From Candidatus Hydrogenedentota bacterium (lineage in GTDB: Bacteria; Hydrogenedentota; Hydrogenedentia; Hydrogenedentales; JAEUWI01), in assembly GCA_019637335.1 (NCBI GenBank), contig JAHBVV010000028.1:1-64000 (forward strand): a stretch of DNA of 64,000 nucleotides. Reading direction: 5' to 3'. Below the pieces are notes generated by a model. It saw only the letters and a list, made by a program, of their open reading frames with translations. It did no database searches and had not been told where the DNA came from. Positions 33,838 through 41,215 of this stretch are shown here, piece by piece. The position numbers were made by a program, and so were the translations under genes. The number at the start of each line of letters is the position of its first letter. Position 1 is the first letter of the stretch.

Positions 33838-35154
33838 ATGAAACGCATCGCCTGGATCGCCGCCGCCGCCGCCGTGCTGCTGCTGATCGTCCTCTCCATG
33901 CGGCCGCAGCCGGTTCCCGCCGACATCGGTACGCCCGAAACGCGGACTGTGCGGGAGTTCATCGCCGAGGAGGCCAAGACCCGGCTGCGCGACGAGTACC
34001 TGATCGACATGCCGGTCACCGGGACGCTCAAGCGCATCGCGCTGGAGGTGGGCGACGTCGTCGAGGCCGGGGCCGCCATCGCGGAGATGGACGCGTTCGA
34101 CCTGGAGCAGCGCGTTCGCGGCCTGGAGTACCTGATCCGCCAGGCGGAGGCGCAGATCGCGGGGGTGGACAGCGGCAAGCCCAAGAGCGAGGACATTGAC
34201 ACCGCCGCGATGCGCGCGCAGGAGATGCGGGACGCGCTTCGGATAGCGGAGAAGGAACGCGAGATCGCCGGTATTAACTTCGAGGAGGCCGAGCGGGATT
34301 TCAACCGCATCCAGCGGCTCCACGCCCAGGGGGTGGCCAGCCAGAGCATGCTCGATGACGCCGATCGCGCATTCAAAGCGGCCCGCGAACAGCGCGAGGC
34401 GGCGCGGCTCGCCGTCGCGTCGGCGCGGAAGAACGTGGAGATTTCCGACCTCGCCTCCAGCCGGGTCACGGCCTCCATCGACGACAACGAATACCTCCGC
34501 GAGGTGTACCGCGCCGAAATCAAGCGCCTCGAAGCCGATCTCGCCATCGCGCGGAGCGACCTCGAAAAAGCCGTCATCCGCGCGCCCGTCACCGGCCCGG
34601 TCCTCGAAAAGTTCATCGAGAACACGCGGTTTCTCGCCGCCGGCACGCCGATCATGACCATCGGCGACCTGTCCACCATGGAGATCGAGAGCGACGTCCT
34701 CTCCGAGGAGGTGGTCGCCGTTGAACCGGGGGACAGCGTCGAGATTGTCGGGAAAGCGCTCGGCGACGCGACCATCACCGGCAAGGTCGATCGCATCTAT
34801 CCGTCCGCCTTCCAGAAGATCTCGTCGCTCGGCATCGAGCAGCAGCGCGTCAAAACGATCATCGCGTTCGACAACAGCGAACTGAACCTCCGTGCGGGCA
34901 CCCGCCTCGATGTCCGAATCATTATCGATCAGGCCGAAAACACGCTTGCCGTGCCCGAGCGCGCCCTCTTCCGCCGCGACGGCGTCTGGCACGTCTTCGC
35001 CGTCGAAGGCGGCAGGGCCCAGCTTCGCACGGTGTCCGTCGGGCTGAAAAACGACACCTGGGCGCAGATCACGGGCGGGCTCGCGGCGGATGAGGAGATC
35101 GTGCTGGAGCCGAGAAACGACCTGGAGCCCGGGAGCCGGGTGGTGGCGCGGTGA
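33838..35154 (+). CDS. Membrane-fusion protein (HlyD/MacA type)
   Basis: A 438-residue periplasmic adaptor with one N-terminal membrane helix (IAWIAAAAAVLLLIVLSM). The hybrid pattern is lipoyl half (PVTGTLKRIALEVGDVVEAG), a long coiled coil of about 150 residues (RVRGLEYLIRQAEAQIAGV to EISDLASSRV), the second lipoyl half (KAVIRAPVTGPVLEKFI) and beta-barrel domains (IVGKALGDATITGKV; AGTRLDVRIIIDQAEN). It links the permease to an outer-membrane channel. It starts three bases after the permease stop, so the three genes are one operon. The C-terminal end is followed by an AT-rich inserted region. Confidence 0.93.
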   Translation: MKRIAWIAAAAAVLLLIVLSMRPQPVPADIGTPETRTVREFIAEEAKTRLRDEYLIDMPVTGTLKRIALEVGDVVEAGAAIAEMDAFDLEQRVRGLEYLIRQAEAQIAGVDSGKPKSEDIDTAAMRAQEMRDALRIAEKEREIAGINFEEAERDFNRIQRLHAQGVASQSMLDDADRAFKAAREQREAARLAVASARKNVEISDLASSRVTASIDDNEYLREVYRAEIKRLEADLAIARSDLEKAVIRAPVTGPVLEKFIENTRFLAAGTPIMTIGDLSTMEIESDVLSEEVVAVEPGDSVEIVGKALGDATITGKVDRIYPSAFQKISSLGIEQQRVKTIIAFDNSELNLRAGTRLDVRIIIDQAENTLAVPERALFRRDGVWHVFAVEGGRAQLRTVSVGLKNDTWAQITGGLAADEEIVLEPRNDLEPGSRVVAR

Positions 35155-35239
35155 GGGGAGCGGGGACTCCGATTGGTGACCTGAACTGCAATTGATCGGC
35201 CAGGATGTTGGTAAATTTGAGTATTCGAGGGCTGAAGGT

Positions 35240-35734
35240 ATGACAGGATTATTGATGACGATAGTTGTCGGTGCTGTTGGGGTTGTAGTCGCTTGGCTTC
35301 TCAATAAGTTCTTGAGCCAATTGTGGGCTGCGAGAGAACGCAGTTCGGCCGTGCTCTTGAGACCATATATCTCGGCTGACGAGGCACAGTTGAGATCAGG
35401 AAAATTCGATATTGTAGATGGAGTGGTGAAGTCGGACCCAGTATTGACCGTTACCGCATCTATCGTCCAGGGAGATAAGAAGGTGACGATCGGATACGGC
35501 TATGCAGAGCTCCCAAACAAGCAGCAAATGGGTCTCGCAATTTGTCGAGGCACGGTTAAGACTATGGAGCCAGGTGGGCCGAAGAGTGTTTGGCAGGCTC
35601 ATATGTCCTATGCGGAGATCTCGCAAATCGAACAGATAGTCTTTGTCGCAGATGGAAACCCGGAAGAAAAATGGAGCGTATCCGAAAAGGACATTGAGTC
35701 GGTAAGAAAACAGGCACGCAGTCAGTTGAGATAG
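35240..35734 (+). CDS. Membrane-anchored small protein of unknown function
   Basis: A 164-residue protein (counting from the ATG at 35240, with GAGGG 8 bases upstream; a TTG at 35192 is the alternative). Residues 1-24 are a single membrane helix, MTGLLMTIVVGAVGVVVAWL. The rest is a soluble, beta-rich domain (AVLLRPYISADEAQLRS, VLTVTASIVQGDKKVTIGYG, MSYAEISQIEQIVFVA). No known domain is recognised. Codon use and base composition are clearly more AT-rich than the genes on both sides, which suggests recent acquisition. It is not translationally linked to the MFP gene upstream (85-base gap). Confidence 0.65.
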   Translation: MTGLLMTIVVGAVGVVVAWLLNKFLSQLWAARERSSAVLLRPYISADEAQLRSGKFDIVDGVVKSDPVLTVTASIVQGDKKVTIGYGYAELPNKQQMGLAICRGTVKTMEPGGPKSVWQAHMSYAEISQIEQIVFVADGNPEEKWSVSEKDIESVRKQARSQLR

Positions 35735-35812
35735 GGAGTTGACGAATAAACCTGAGATGCCGGGGATGCATAGTCTTGCGATTCGGAAGCAGCCAGGAGA
35801 CTACTCCACCGG

Positions 35813-36256
35813 AGCGCCAAACTATGGAGCGCCGGCGGCCCGCCGGCCAGACCCAGCCACAAGACCCCGCCCCCGAACAACAGCCTTGAAAGCGAAATAC
35901 CACCCCAATGGAGCGCCGACATCCCTGCTGGCTCCGGCGACCACGTCGCCGAACCCGCCACTTACTGGCGGCATCCCAAAGCTCATCGCTGCACAGCACC
36001 AACAAAAAGAATTAAACCACGAATGAACACCAATAGGCACGAATAAGACCAGCACCCGAAAACGGGCTCGCGCGCATGAGCCACGTAGTGGCGGCATACC
36101 GCGGCCCAGGCGTGAGTGGAGCGAACCCAGCGTCAGCCACTTCCAACTCGGGGCGAGCGCCACATGAACCACCATCAATGTAAAAAAAAGGCGCGTGTTG
36201 GAACGTTGGCATTTCGCCTGCGGCGAATCCCTGACCTTGCCGGCACAGATGCCGGC
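35813..36256. repeat. Family A fragments and repeat-rich spacer
   Basis: CTATGGAGCGCCGGCGGCCC at 35823-35842 and a second box, CCGGCACAGATGCCGGCGCT, at 36240-36259 are family A palindromes. Between them lies a 400-base stretch without a credible gene. The region 35735-36419 holds only these and family D copy 2. Confidence 0.6.
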
Positions 36257-36350
36257 GCTCCAAAACGCTCACTATCGTTGATTCAAGGTTCCAAATCGAC
36301 TCAAGTTTACGCCCATATACCGAGATCGAGTTTAAATGCGATTGCCCTGT
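36257..36350. repeat. Family D repeat, copy 2
   Basis: CGCTCCAAAACGCTCACTAT through AATGCGATTGCCC is nearly identical to 7058-7150, with about half a dozen changes. It ends 70 bases before the DUF433 gene and again follows a GCCGGCGCTCC box. Confidence 0.88.
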
Positions 36351-36419
36351 TCCAGCGACGTTTGATCCGCCGCTCGCGTTGAAGTAGTCTGTAGGCGCAC
36401 GTATCGCGCCGGAGCAATC

Positions 36420-36650
36420 ATGATGGATAGAATAGAAATATCCCCGCTGGTCTGCCACGGGAAGCCCGTCATCAAAGGAACCCGTGTGTTGGTCAGCACG
36501 GTGCTAAGCGCGCTTGCCGCTGGAGACACCGTGGGGACGATACTTGAAGATTATCCGAATTTGACCCCGGACGACATCCAGGCGGCCTTGGCGTTCGGCT
36601 CCGATCTTTCCCGTTTCGAAGAGCATCCCTACGATGTCGCGGCGTCGTGA
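36420..36650 (+). CDS. DUF433-family antitoxin-like protein
   Basis: A 76-residue protein with the DUF433 pattern: RIEISPLVCHGKPVIKGTRV, LVSTVLSALAAGDTVGTILE, and DYPNLTPDDIQAALAF, a winged-helix-like fold. Such genes usually precede a DUF5615 PIN-like gene, and the pair acts as a toxin-antitoxin module. The ATG at 36420 (or 36423) follows GGAG by 5 (8) bases. Its stop overlaps the GTG of the next reading frame (GTGA). The partner is broken here, so this antitoxin may be free. Confidence 0.85.
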   Translation: MMDRIEISPLVCHGKPVIKGTRVLVSTVLSALAAGDTVGTILEDYPNLTPDDIQAALAFGSDLSRFEEHPYDVAAS

Positions 36651-36770
36651 AATTCCTGCTTGACGAGAACTTCCCGCGCGCGGCGATTGATTTGTTGAAT
36701 CGTCCTGGTCACGTTGCGCTGGATATCCTCGGCTTGATTCGGGTGATTAAGGTGGGCAGCGGCATAAACC
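36647..36770 (+). pseudogene. Truncated DUF5615 PIN-like toxin
   Basis: Starts GTG in the DUF433 stop codon and reads MKFLLDENFPRAAIDLLNRP, GHVALDILG, the exact opening of DUF5615 proteins (the D-E-N acidic site at residues 6-8). After about residue 29 similarity ends and the frame continues into unrelated sequence, so the usual second half with the other acidic residues is lost. The remainder of the toxin is not found downstream. Confidence 0.75.
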
Positions 36771-36884
36771 ATGGGAGGAGACCTCGTGAGGGCCTTGGGT
36801 GGAGCAATCACCATCAGCGCTCAATTCCCGAACCATGCGCCCGTGACGCTATCGGGCCTCGGACAGGAGACATCAGATGCGTAG
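36771..36884 (+). pseudogene. C-terminal remnant of an XRE-family antitoxin (HigA-like)
   Basis: A 37-residue frame starting at an ATG reads GGDLVRALGGAITISAQFP, N-H-A-P-V-T-L-S-G, which resembles the C-terminal beta-hairpin tail of helix-turn-helix antitoxins (pattern YVxALGGxLxLxAxFPDG). The helix-turn-helix itself is absent; an in-frame stop lies one codon before the ATG. It abuts the truncated toxin and overlaps the next gene's first codons. Identification rests on pattern memory only. Confidence 0.5.
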
Positions 36885-37539
36885 AGTTTTTTTCACCGTT
36901 GGCATGTTATTCGCCATTTCGTTTGCCGCCCACGCCGAAGACGCCCCCAGCCGTTGGGAGCCCGCCATAGCGGCGTTTGAGGCGGAGGACCGGGCCCAGC
37001 CGCCCGCGCCCGGCGGCGTCCTGTTTCTCGGCAGCTCCAGTATCCGCATGTGGGATCTGGAGAAGTGGTTTCCCGATCAGCATGTGCTGAACCGGGGCTT
37101 TGGCGGGTCGGAGATTTCGGATTCGATTCACTTTTTCGACCGCGCTGTGTTGCCTTACAAGCCTTCGGCGATTGTATTCTACGCGGGCGACAATGACATC
37201 GCGCGGGGGAAGGACGCGGGTCAGGTCGCCGCGGATTTTAAGGCCTTTGCGGAGAAGGTCTGGGCGGCCTTTCCGGAGGCGCGGATCCTGTTCATCGGTA
37301 TCAAGCCGAGCACCGCGCGTTGGGCGCTGTACCCGGAGATGAAGAAGGCGAACGAGGCCATCCGGGCCTTTGCCGGGGAGGAGCCGCGGTTGACCTTTGT
37401 GGATATCGAGGGCGCGATGCTGGACGAGGACGGTGCGCCGCTGGAGTCGCTGTTGAAGGACGACGGGTTGCACATGACGGAGGCGGGGTATCGGATTTGG
37501 ACGGATTTGGTGAAGGCGGGGCTGGAGGGTGAAGGGTGA
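36877..37539 (+). CDS. Exported SGNH/GDSL hydrolase
   Basis: A 220-residue protein with a signal peptide (MRRVFFTVGMLFAISFAAHA). SGNH blocks: LFLGSSSIRMWD (nucleophile Ser), NRGFGGSEISDS (Gly), IVFYAGDNDIARGK (Asn) and LKDDGLHMTEAGYRIW (Asp-x-x-His). It should cleave an acyl or acetyl ester from a glycan or lipid in the periplasm. CAGGAG lies seven bases before the ATG at 36877. The stop codon falls within the first units of a 7-bp tandem array. The terminal block LLKDDGLHM...GYRIW recurs, diverged, at 38188-38280. Confidence 0.9.
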   Translation: MRRVFFTVGMLFAISFAAHAEDAPSRWEPAIAAFEAEDRAQPPAPGGVLFLGSSSIRMWDLEKWFPDQHVLNRGFGGSEISDSIHFFDRAVLPYKPSAIVFYAGDNDIARGKDAGQVAADFKAFAEKVWAAFPEARILFIGIKPSTARWALYPEMKKANEAIRAFAGEEPRLTFVDIEGAMLDEDGAPLESLLKDDGLHMTEAGYRIWTDLVKAGLEGEG

Positions 37540-37640
37540 AGGGTGAAGGGTGAAGGGTGAAGGGTGAAGGGTGAAGGGTGAAGAGTGAAGGGTGAAGAGT
37601 GAAGGGTGAAGAGTGAAGAGTGAAGAGTGAAGAGTGAAGG
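37526..37640. repeat. 7-bp GGTGAAG tandem array (about 16 units)
   Basis: Sixteen or so units of GGTGAAG or AGTGAAG run without interruption from the last codons of the SGNH gene. The stop TGA lies in the second unit. The mixed G/A first position shows two unit types in blocks. Confidence 0.95.
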
Positions 37641-37783
37641 GGTCGTGTGGGCGTTGTTCCGCTGAGTGGAACGGAATGCATTCCCACGGAGGAGCGTGGG
37701 AACGAGTTCCAAAGCGAGCAAGGCTGGGAGCACGGCCACCCTCCCGTGCTCTCCGGGGCCTGTCATTTTTACGCGAACGCGGG

Positions 37784-37789
37784 TATAAT
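37784..37789 (+). promoter_or_regulatory. -10 box TATAAT for hicBA (short or no leader)
   Basis: A perfect TATAAT preceded by CGGG lies 9 bases before the hicB ATG at 37799. No SD intervenes, so the message probably starts within a few bases of the ATG. The -35 position (TGTCAT, 17-base spacer) fits poorly. Confidence 0.5.
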
Positions 37790-37798
37790 GGCGTTACT

Positions 37799-37990
37799 AT
37801 GGATAACCTGAGATTCATATATTGGGAAGACGAAGGGATGCTCATCGGGTATTTGGAAGAGTATCCCGACTACATGACCCAGGGCGTTTCGCTCGACGAG
37901 CTTAAAGATAATCTGCGGGATATCTTCGGCGAATTGACCGGTGGACACATTCCGTCGGTTAGACGGGCGGCCGTACTCGAGGTTTCGTGA
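37799..37990 (+). CDS. hicB: HicB-family antitoxin
   Basis: A 63-residue RNase H-like partial fold: LRFIYWEDEGMLIGYLEEYP, DYMTQGVSLDELKDNLRDIF, a typical short HicB without a DNA-binding tail. It neutralises HicA by binding. The stop codon overlaps the GTG of hicA. The order antitoxin then toxin is the reverse of the classical E. coli hicAB but is common. With the toxin truncated it may serve no purpose here. Confidence 0.85.
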   Translation: MDNLRFIYWEDEGMLIGYLEEYPDYMTQGVSLDELKDNLRDIFGELTGGHIPSVRRAAVLEVS

Positions 37991-38160
37991 AACGCCACGA
38001 ACTCATCAAGCAGCTCGAGCTTTCCGGCTGCGTCTTGCTTCGCCATGGGGGCAAACATGACTGGTATCACAACCCCGTTACCCGAGTCTCCCAGCCAATT
38101 CCACGCCATCGTTAAATCAACGAGAGTCTCGCCAAGAGCATAATTAAGAAGCTATCTTGA
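37987..38160 (+). pseudogene. hicA: hicA toxin with premature stop
   Basis: Reads MKRHELIKQLELSGCVLLRH, GGKHDWYHNPVTRVSQPIPRHR, then TAA at 38113-38115, then INESLAKSIIKKLS and TGA at 38158. Family members continue PRH-x-E-I-N-x-x-LA-x-x-I, so a single codon (probably GAA or AAA) became TAA. The catalytic His in GGKHDW is kept, but the last helix is lost. It is either inactive or relies on read-through. HicA would normally cleave mRNA. Confidence 0.8.
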
Positions 38161-38187
38161 TGATTGGTAACCGCTCCACTTTCGGGG

Positions 38188-38280
38188 ATGGAACTATTGA
38201 AGAAAGATGGCCTCCACATGGTTGACGAGGGCTACCGAATCTGGACCGTACTGGTAAAACCCGCGCTCAAAAAAGAGTGG
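38188..38280 (+). pseudogene. C-terminal remnant of a second SGNH hydrolase
   Basis: The frame MELLKKDGLHMVDEGYRIWT, VLVKPALKKEW mirrors the end of the intact SGNH protein (LLKDDGLHMTEAGYRIWTDLVKAGLEG) at about 65-70 percent identity. The DxxH block is kept but everything before it is absent. It lies on the far side of hicBA, so the toxin pair interrupts two SGNH ends. Confidence 0.7.
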
Positions 38281-38545
38281 GCCACCGGGCGTGCCGGCAT
38301 TGAGCCTTCGAGCCGCTGCTTCAGGCGATCGGCGTGTGTGGCGCCAAATCAGCATGGTGGAGTGCGCGTGAATCGATCAGGCGACGCCGTTGTCGTGGCG
38401 TTGGCGGTCTGGAGTACGGGCACACGAACAGGCGTAGCCTGATCGCGTGGCACGTTCTCGGGGGGCGCACGCAGGCTTGCGCATCGCGATTGCGTGGCGC
38501 GGCCCCACTGCTGGCTCTTGTTCGCACTTTTCGGCTGTAATTGGC

Positions 38546-38551
38546 TACAAT
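38546..38551 (+). promoter_or_regulatory. Putative -10 box TACAAT for xseA
   Basis: GGCTACAAT lies eight bases before the xseA ATG at 38560 and no SD is visible, again consistent with a leaderless or near-leaderless mRNA. The preceding 280 bases (38281-38545) show no convincing gene. Confidence 0.4.
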
Positions 38552-38559
38552 GCCGCCCC

Positions 38560-39924
38560 ATGACGAACGGTAGCGACCAGATCCTTTCCATCAGCCAGTT
38601 GACACGGCGCATCAAGTCCCTGCTGGAAGGTGAGTTGGGGGCGGTGTGGATTTCGGGAGAGATTTCGAACTGGAAGCTGGCGGCGTCGGGGCACGCGTAC
38701 TTCACGCTGAAGGATGAAAACAGCCAGATCGACGCGGTGATGTTCAAGGGGAAGCTCTCGCGGCTGCGTTTTGATCCGGAGAATGGGCTGGAGGTCCTGG
38801 CGCACGGGCAGATCTCGGTGTACGAGCGCCGGGGCAATTACCAGATTATCCTGAGCGACATGCAGCCGAAGGGCGTGGGCGCGCTCCAACTGGCCTTTGA
38901 GAAGCTCAAGAAGAAACTGGCGGCGGAGGGCCTCTTCGATGACCTGCACAAGCAGCCCCTGCCCATGCTCCCGCGCCGCATCGGCATCGTCACCTCGCCG
39001 ACGGGCGCGGCTATCCGCGATATTCTGAATGTGCTCAACCGCCGTTTCGGCAGTGTCCATGTGATTCTCTACCCCGCGCGCGTGCAGGGTCCGGAGGCGG
39101 CCCCCGAGATTGTCGCGGGCATCCGCGCGCTGGATGCGTGGGGCGTCGACGTGATGATCGTCGGGCGCGGCGGCGGCTCGCTTGAGGATCTGTGGCCGTT
39201 TAACGAGGAAATTGTGGTGCGCGCGGTCTACGAGGCGCGCACGCCGATTATTTCCGCCGTGGGCCACGAGATCGACGTCGCGCTGACCGATTTCGCGGCG
39301 GATCTGCGCGCGCCCACGCCCTCGGCGGCGGCGGAGCTCGTGGTGAAGGAGCAGGCGGCCCTGGGCGACCAGGTGTTGCGGCTGAAAAAGCGGCTTGGCC
39401 AGGGCCTGGAACGCCAGCTTGCGGACGCGCGGCACCGCCTGGCGCTCGCGCGGAACAGCTACGCCCTCCAGCGCCCCGAAGAGATCATCCGGCAGCGGCG
39501 CCAGGAGACCGATGAACTGCGCATGCGCCTGGACGAGGCCCTGCGGCGGCAGATCCGCGATCAGCGGGTCCGCGCGGAACGTGCGGCGCGGGCGCTGGCC
39601 CTGCTTTCCCCGCGGAACCAGCTCGATCGCGCGGGCGAGCGCCTGAAACAGCTCCGGCGCCGCCTCCACGCGGCCGGCCGGGCCATTCCCGACGCCGGGC
39701 GTCACCGGCTGCGCCCGCTCCTCGCGCAGCTCGACGCCCTGAGCCCGCTGGCTATCCTGTCGCGCGGCTATGCGCTCGGGTGGAAGCTCCCGGAAAAGGA
39801 ACTGATTCGCGATGCGGATACATTGAAGGAAAAGGACGAGATCTACGTCCGTTTTGGCCGCGGGGCGGTCACGGCGGCGGTAACCCATATTGAGGAACCG
39901 GTACATGGCCAAGGCCAGGGATGA
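38560..39924 (+). CDS. xseA: Exodeoxyribonuclease VII large subunit
   Basis: A 454-residue cytosolic DNA-repair nuclease subunit. An OB-fold starts the chain ([58 protein letters not shown]). The catalytic domain includes [39 protein letters not shown] and [20 protein letters not shown] (the conserved Gly/Asp residues). A long coiled-coil region follows, ending [10 protein letters not shown]. The ATG at 38560 was chosen because a frame extension to 38494 has no SD. It overlaps xseB by 20 bases. Confidence 0.95.
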   Translation: MTNGSDQILSISQLTRRIKSLLEGELGAVWISGEISNWKLAASGHAYFTLKDENSQIDAVMFKGKLSRLRFDPENGLEVLAHGQISVYERRGNYQIILSDMQPKGVGALQLAFEKLKKKLAAEGLFDDLHKQPLPMLPRRIGIVTSPTGAAIRDILNVLNRRFGSVHVILYPARVQGPEAAPEIVAGIRALDAWGVDVMIVGRGGGSLEDLWPFNEEIVVRAVYEARTPIISAVGHEIDVALTDFAADLRAPTPSAAAELVVKEQAALGDQVLRLKKRLGQGLERQLADARHRLALARNSYALQRPEEIIRQRRQETDELRMRLDEALRRQIRDQRVRAERAARALALLSPRNQLDRAGERLKQLRRRLHAAGRAIPDAGRHRLRPLLAQLDALSPLAILSRGYALGWKLPEKELIRDADTLKEKDEIYVRFGRGAVTAAVTHIEEPVHGQGQG

Positions 39925-40300
39925 AGCCACGTTTGAGAAGGATCTGGAAGCGCTGGAAGGCATTGTCGCCGCGCTGGAGGAGGGGGGGCTGTCGCTCGAC
40001 GACGCCCTGAAGCAGTTTGAGAGCGGCATCACGCTTGCGCGCCGCTGCGAGAAGGCCCTGAGCAACGCGGAAAAGAAGATCGAAGTGCTCCTGAAGAACG
40101 CGGAGGGCGAACTGGAAGCGCAGCCCTTCGACGAGAGCGATCCGCCGGAGCCGCCCCGCGCGGCGCCCGAGAAGTCCGCCGCAAAAACCGCCCCCGCCAA
40201 GGCGTCCCCCGCGCCAGCCCGTGCCAGCGCGCCGGAGCCCGCGTATCACGACGAGCCGGAGCCCGAGCCCGAACCCGACGACGAGGATCTTCTTTTTTGA
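39905..40300 (+). CDS. xseB: Exodeoxyribonuclease VII small subunit with acidic tail
   Basis: A 131-residue protein. Residues 3-70 are the conserved XseB helical hairpin ([58 protein letters not shown]). The usual length is about 80; here a low-complexity end of some 60 residues is added, rich in Pro, Ala and Lys, then in Glu/Asp ([10 protein letters not shown]). XseA/XseB stoichiometry gives a holoenzyme that shortens single-stranded DNA. Overlap with xseA (20 bases) and with ispA (TTGA) indicates coupled translation. Confidence 0.92.
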   Translation: MAKARDEATFEKDLEALEGIVAALEEGGLSLDDALKQFESGITLARRCEKALSNAEKKIEVLLKNAEGELEAQPFDESDPPEPPRAAPEKSAAKTAPAKASPAPARASAPEPAYHDEPEPEPEPDDEDLLF

Positions 40301-41163
40301 TCGATGTCGCCGCCTACCTGAAGACCCGGGCCCAGCGCACCGAAACGGCCCTGGCGTCGTATGTCGCCGCGTGGGATGGCGCTCCCGCGACCCTGCTGGA
40401 GGCGGTGCGCTACAGCCTTTTCGCCGGGGGCAAGCGGCTGCGCCCCGCGCTCGCCCTGGGCGCGGCGGAGATTGTGTCCGGCGAGGATACGCCCGCGCTC
40501 CCGGTGGCCTGCGCGCTGGAAATGATCCATACCTACTCGCTGATTCACGACGATCTGCCGGCGATGGACAACGACGACCTGCGCCGCGGCCGCCCGACCT
40601 GCCACAAGGCCTTTGGCGAGGCGGCGGCGATCCTGGCGGGCGACGCGCTGCTGACCATGGCCTTCGATGCCCTGGCGGACACGGGTTCCGCCGCGATCGT
40701 GCGCGAAGTGGCCCGGGCGGCCGGCGCGGGCGGCATGGTGGGCGGACAGCAGGCGGATCTGGAGGGGGAGGGGAAGGCGCTGGGACTTGAAGCCCTCCAG
40801 CAGATTCACCGCGCGAAGACCGGCGCGCTGATCCGCGTATCCGCGCGGGCGGGGGCGATGGCGGCGGGCGCGGGCGAGGCGGCCATTGCGGCGCTGACGG
40901 CCTATGGAGAGAACCTGGGGCTGGCCTTCCAGATTACCGACGATATCCTGGACGTCACCGGCATTGAGGCCGATCTTGGCAAGCCCGTGGGTAGCGACGC
41001 TTCGCGGGAGAAATCGACCTACCCGGCGCTGCTCGGGCTCGACGAATCGCGCCGGCTCGCGGAAGTGGCCGTGAACGCCGCGATCGGGGCGCTACATCCC
41101 TTTGGCGCGGAGGCGGATGGATTTCGGGCGATCGCGCGGCATATCTTGAATCGCACAACCTGA
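40297..41163 (+). CDS. ispA: Farnesyl/geranyl diphosphate synthase
   Basis: A 288-residue prenyltransferase that condenses IPP with DMAPP and then GPP. The first Asp-rich motif is [20 protein letters not shown] (DDLPAMD, two residues between, the bacterial FPP/GGPP type), the second [26 protein letters not shown] and [11 protein letters not shown] are also present. Chain-length control (HTY before the motif) suggests C15 or C20 and cannot be set by reading. The start is a TTG at 40297 overlapping the xseB stop, with GAGGAT eight bases upstream. The order xseA-xseB-ispA is conserved in many bacteria. Confidence 0.93.
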   Translation: MIDVAAYLKTRAQRTETALASYVAAWDGAPATLLEAVRYSLFAGGKRLRPALALGAAEIVSGEDTPALPVACALEMIHTYSLIHDDLPAMDNDDLRRGRPTCHKAFGEAAAILAGDALLTMAFDALADTGSAAIVREVARAAGAGGMVGGQQADLEGEGKALGLEALQQIHRAKTGALIRVSARAGAMAAGAGEAAIAALTAYGENLGLAFQITDDILDVTGIEADLGKPVGSDASREKSTYPALLGLDESRRLAEVAVNAAIGALHPFGAEADGFRAIARHILNRTT

Positions 41164-41215
41164 AGCGCCCGGCAGGTCTCTCCCCGGGCGCGGGGCAACG
41201 ACGGAGGAACCGGAT

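Noticed and set aside
31039-35304. A 1421-codon reading frame on the minus strand
   Set aside because: It is antisense to the ABC ATPase, permease and MFP genes, which have clear motifs, SDs and overlaps. GC-rich third positions of the real genes keep the antisense frame open.
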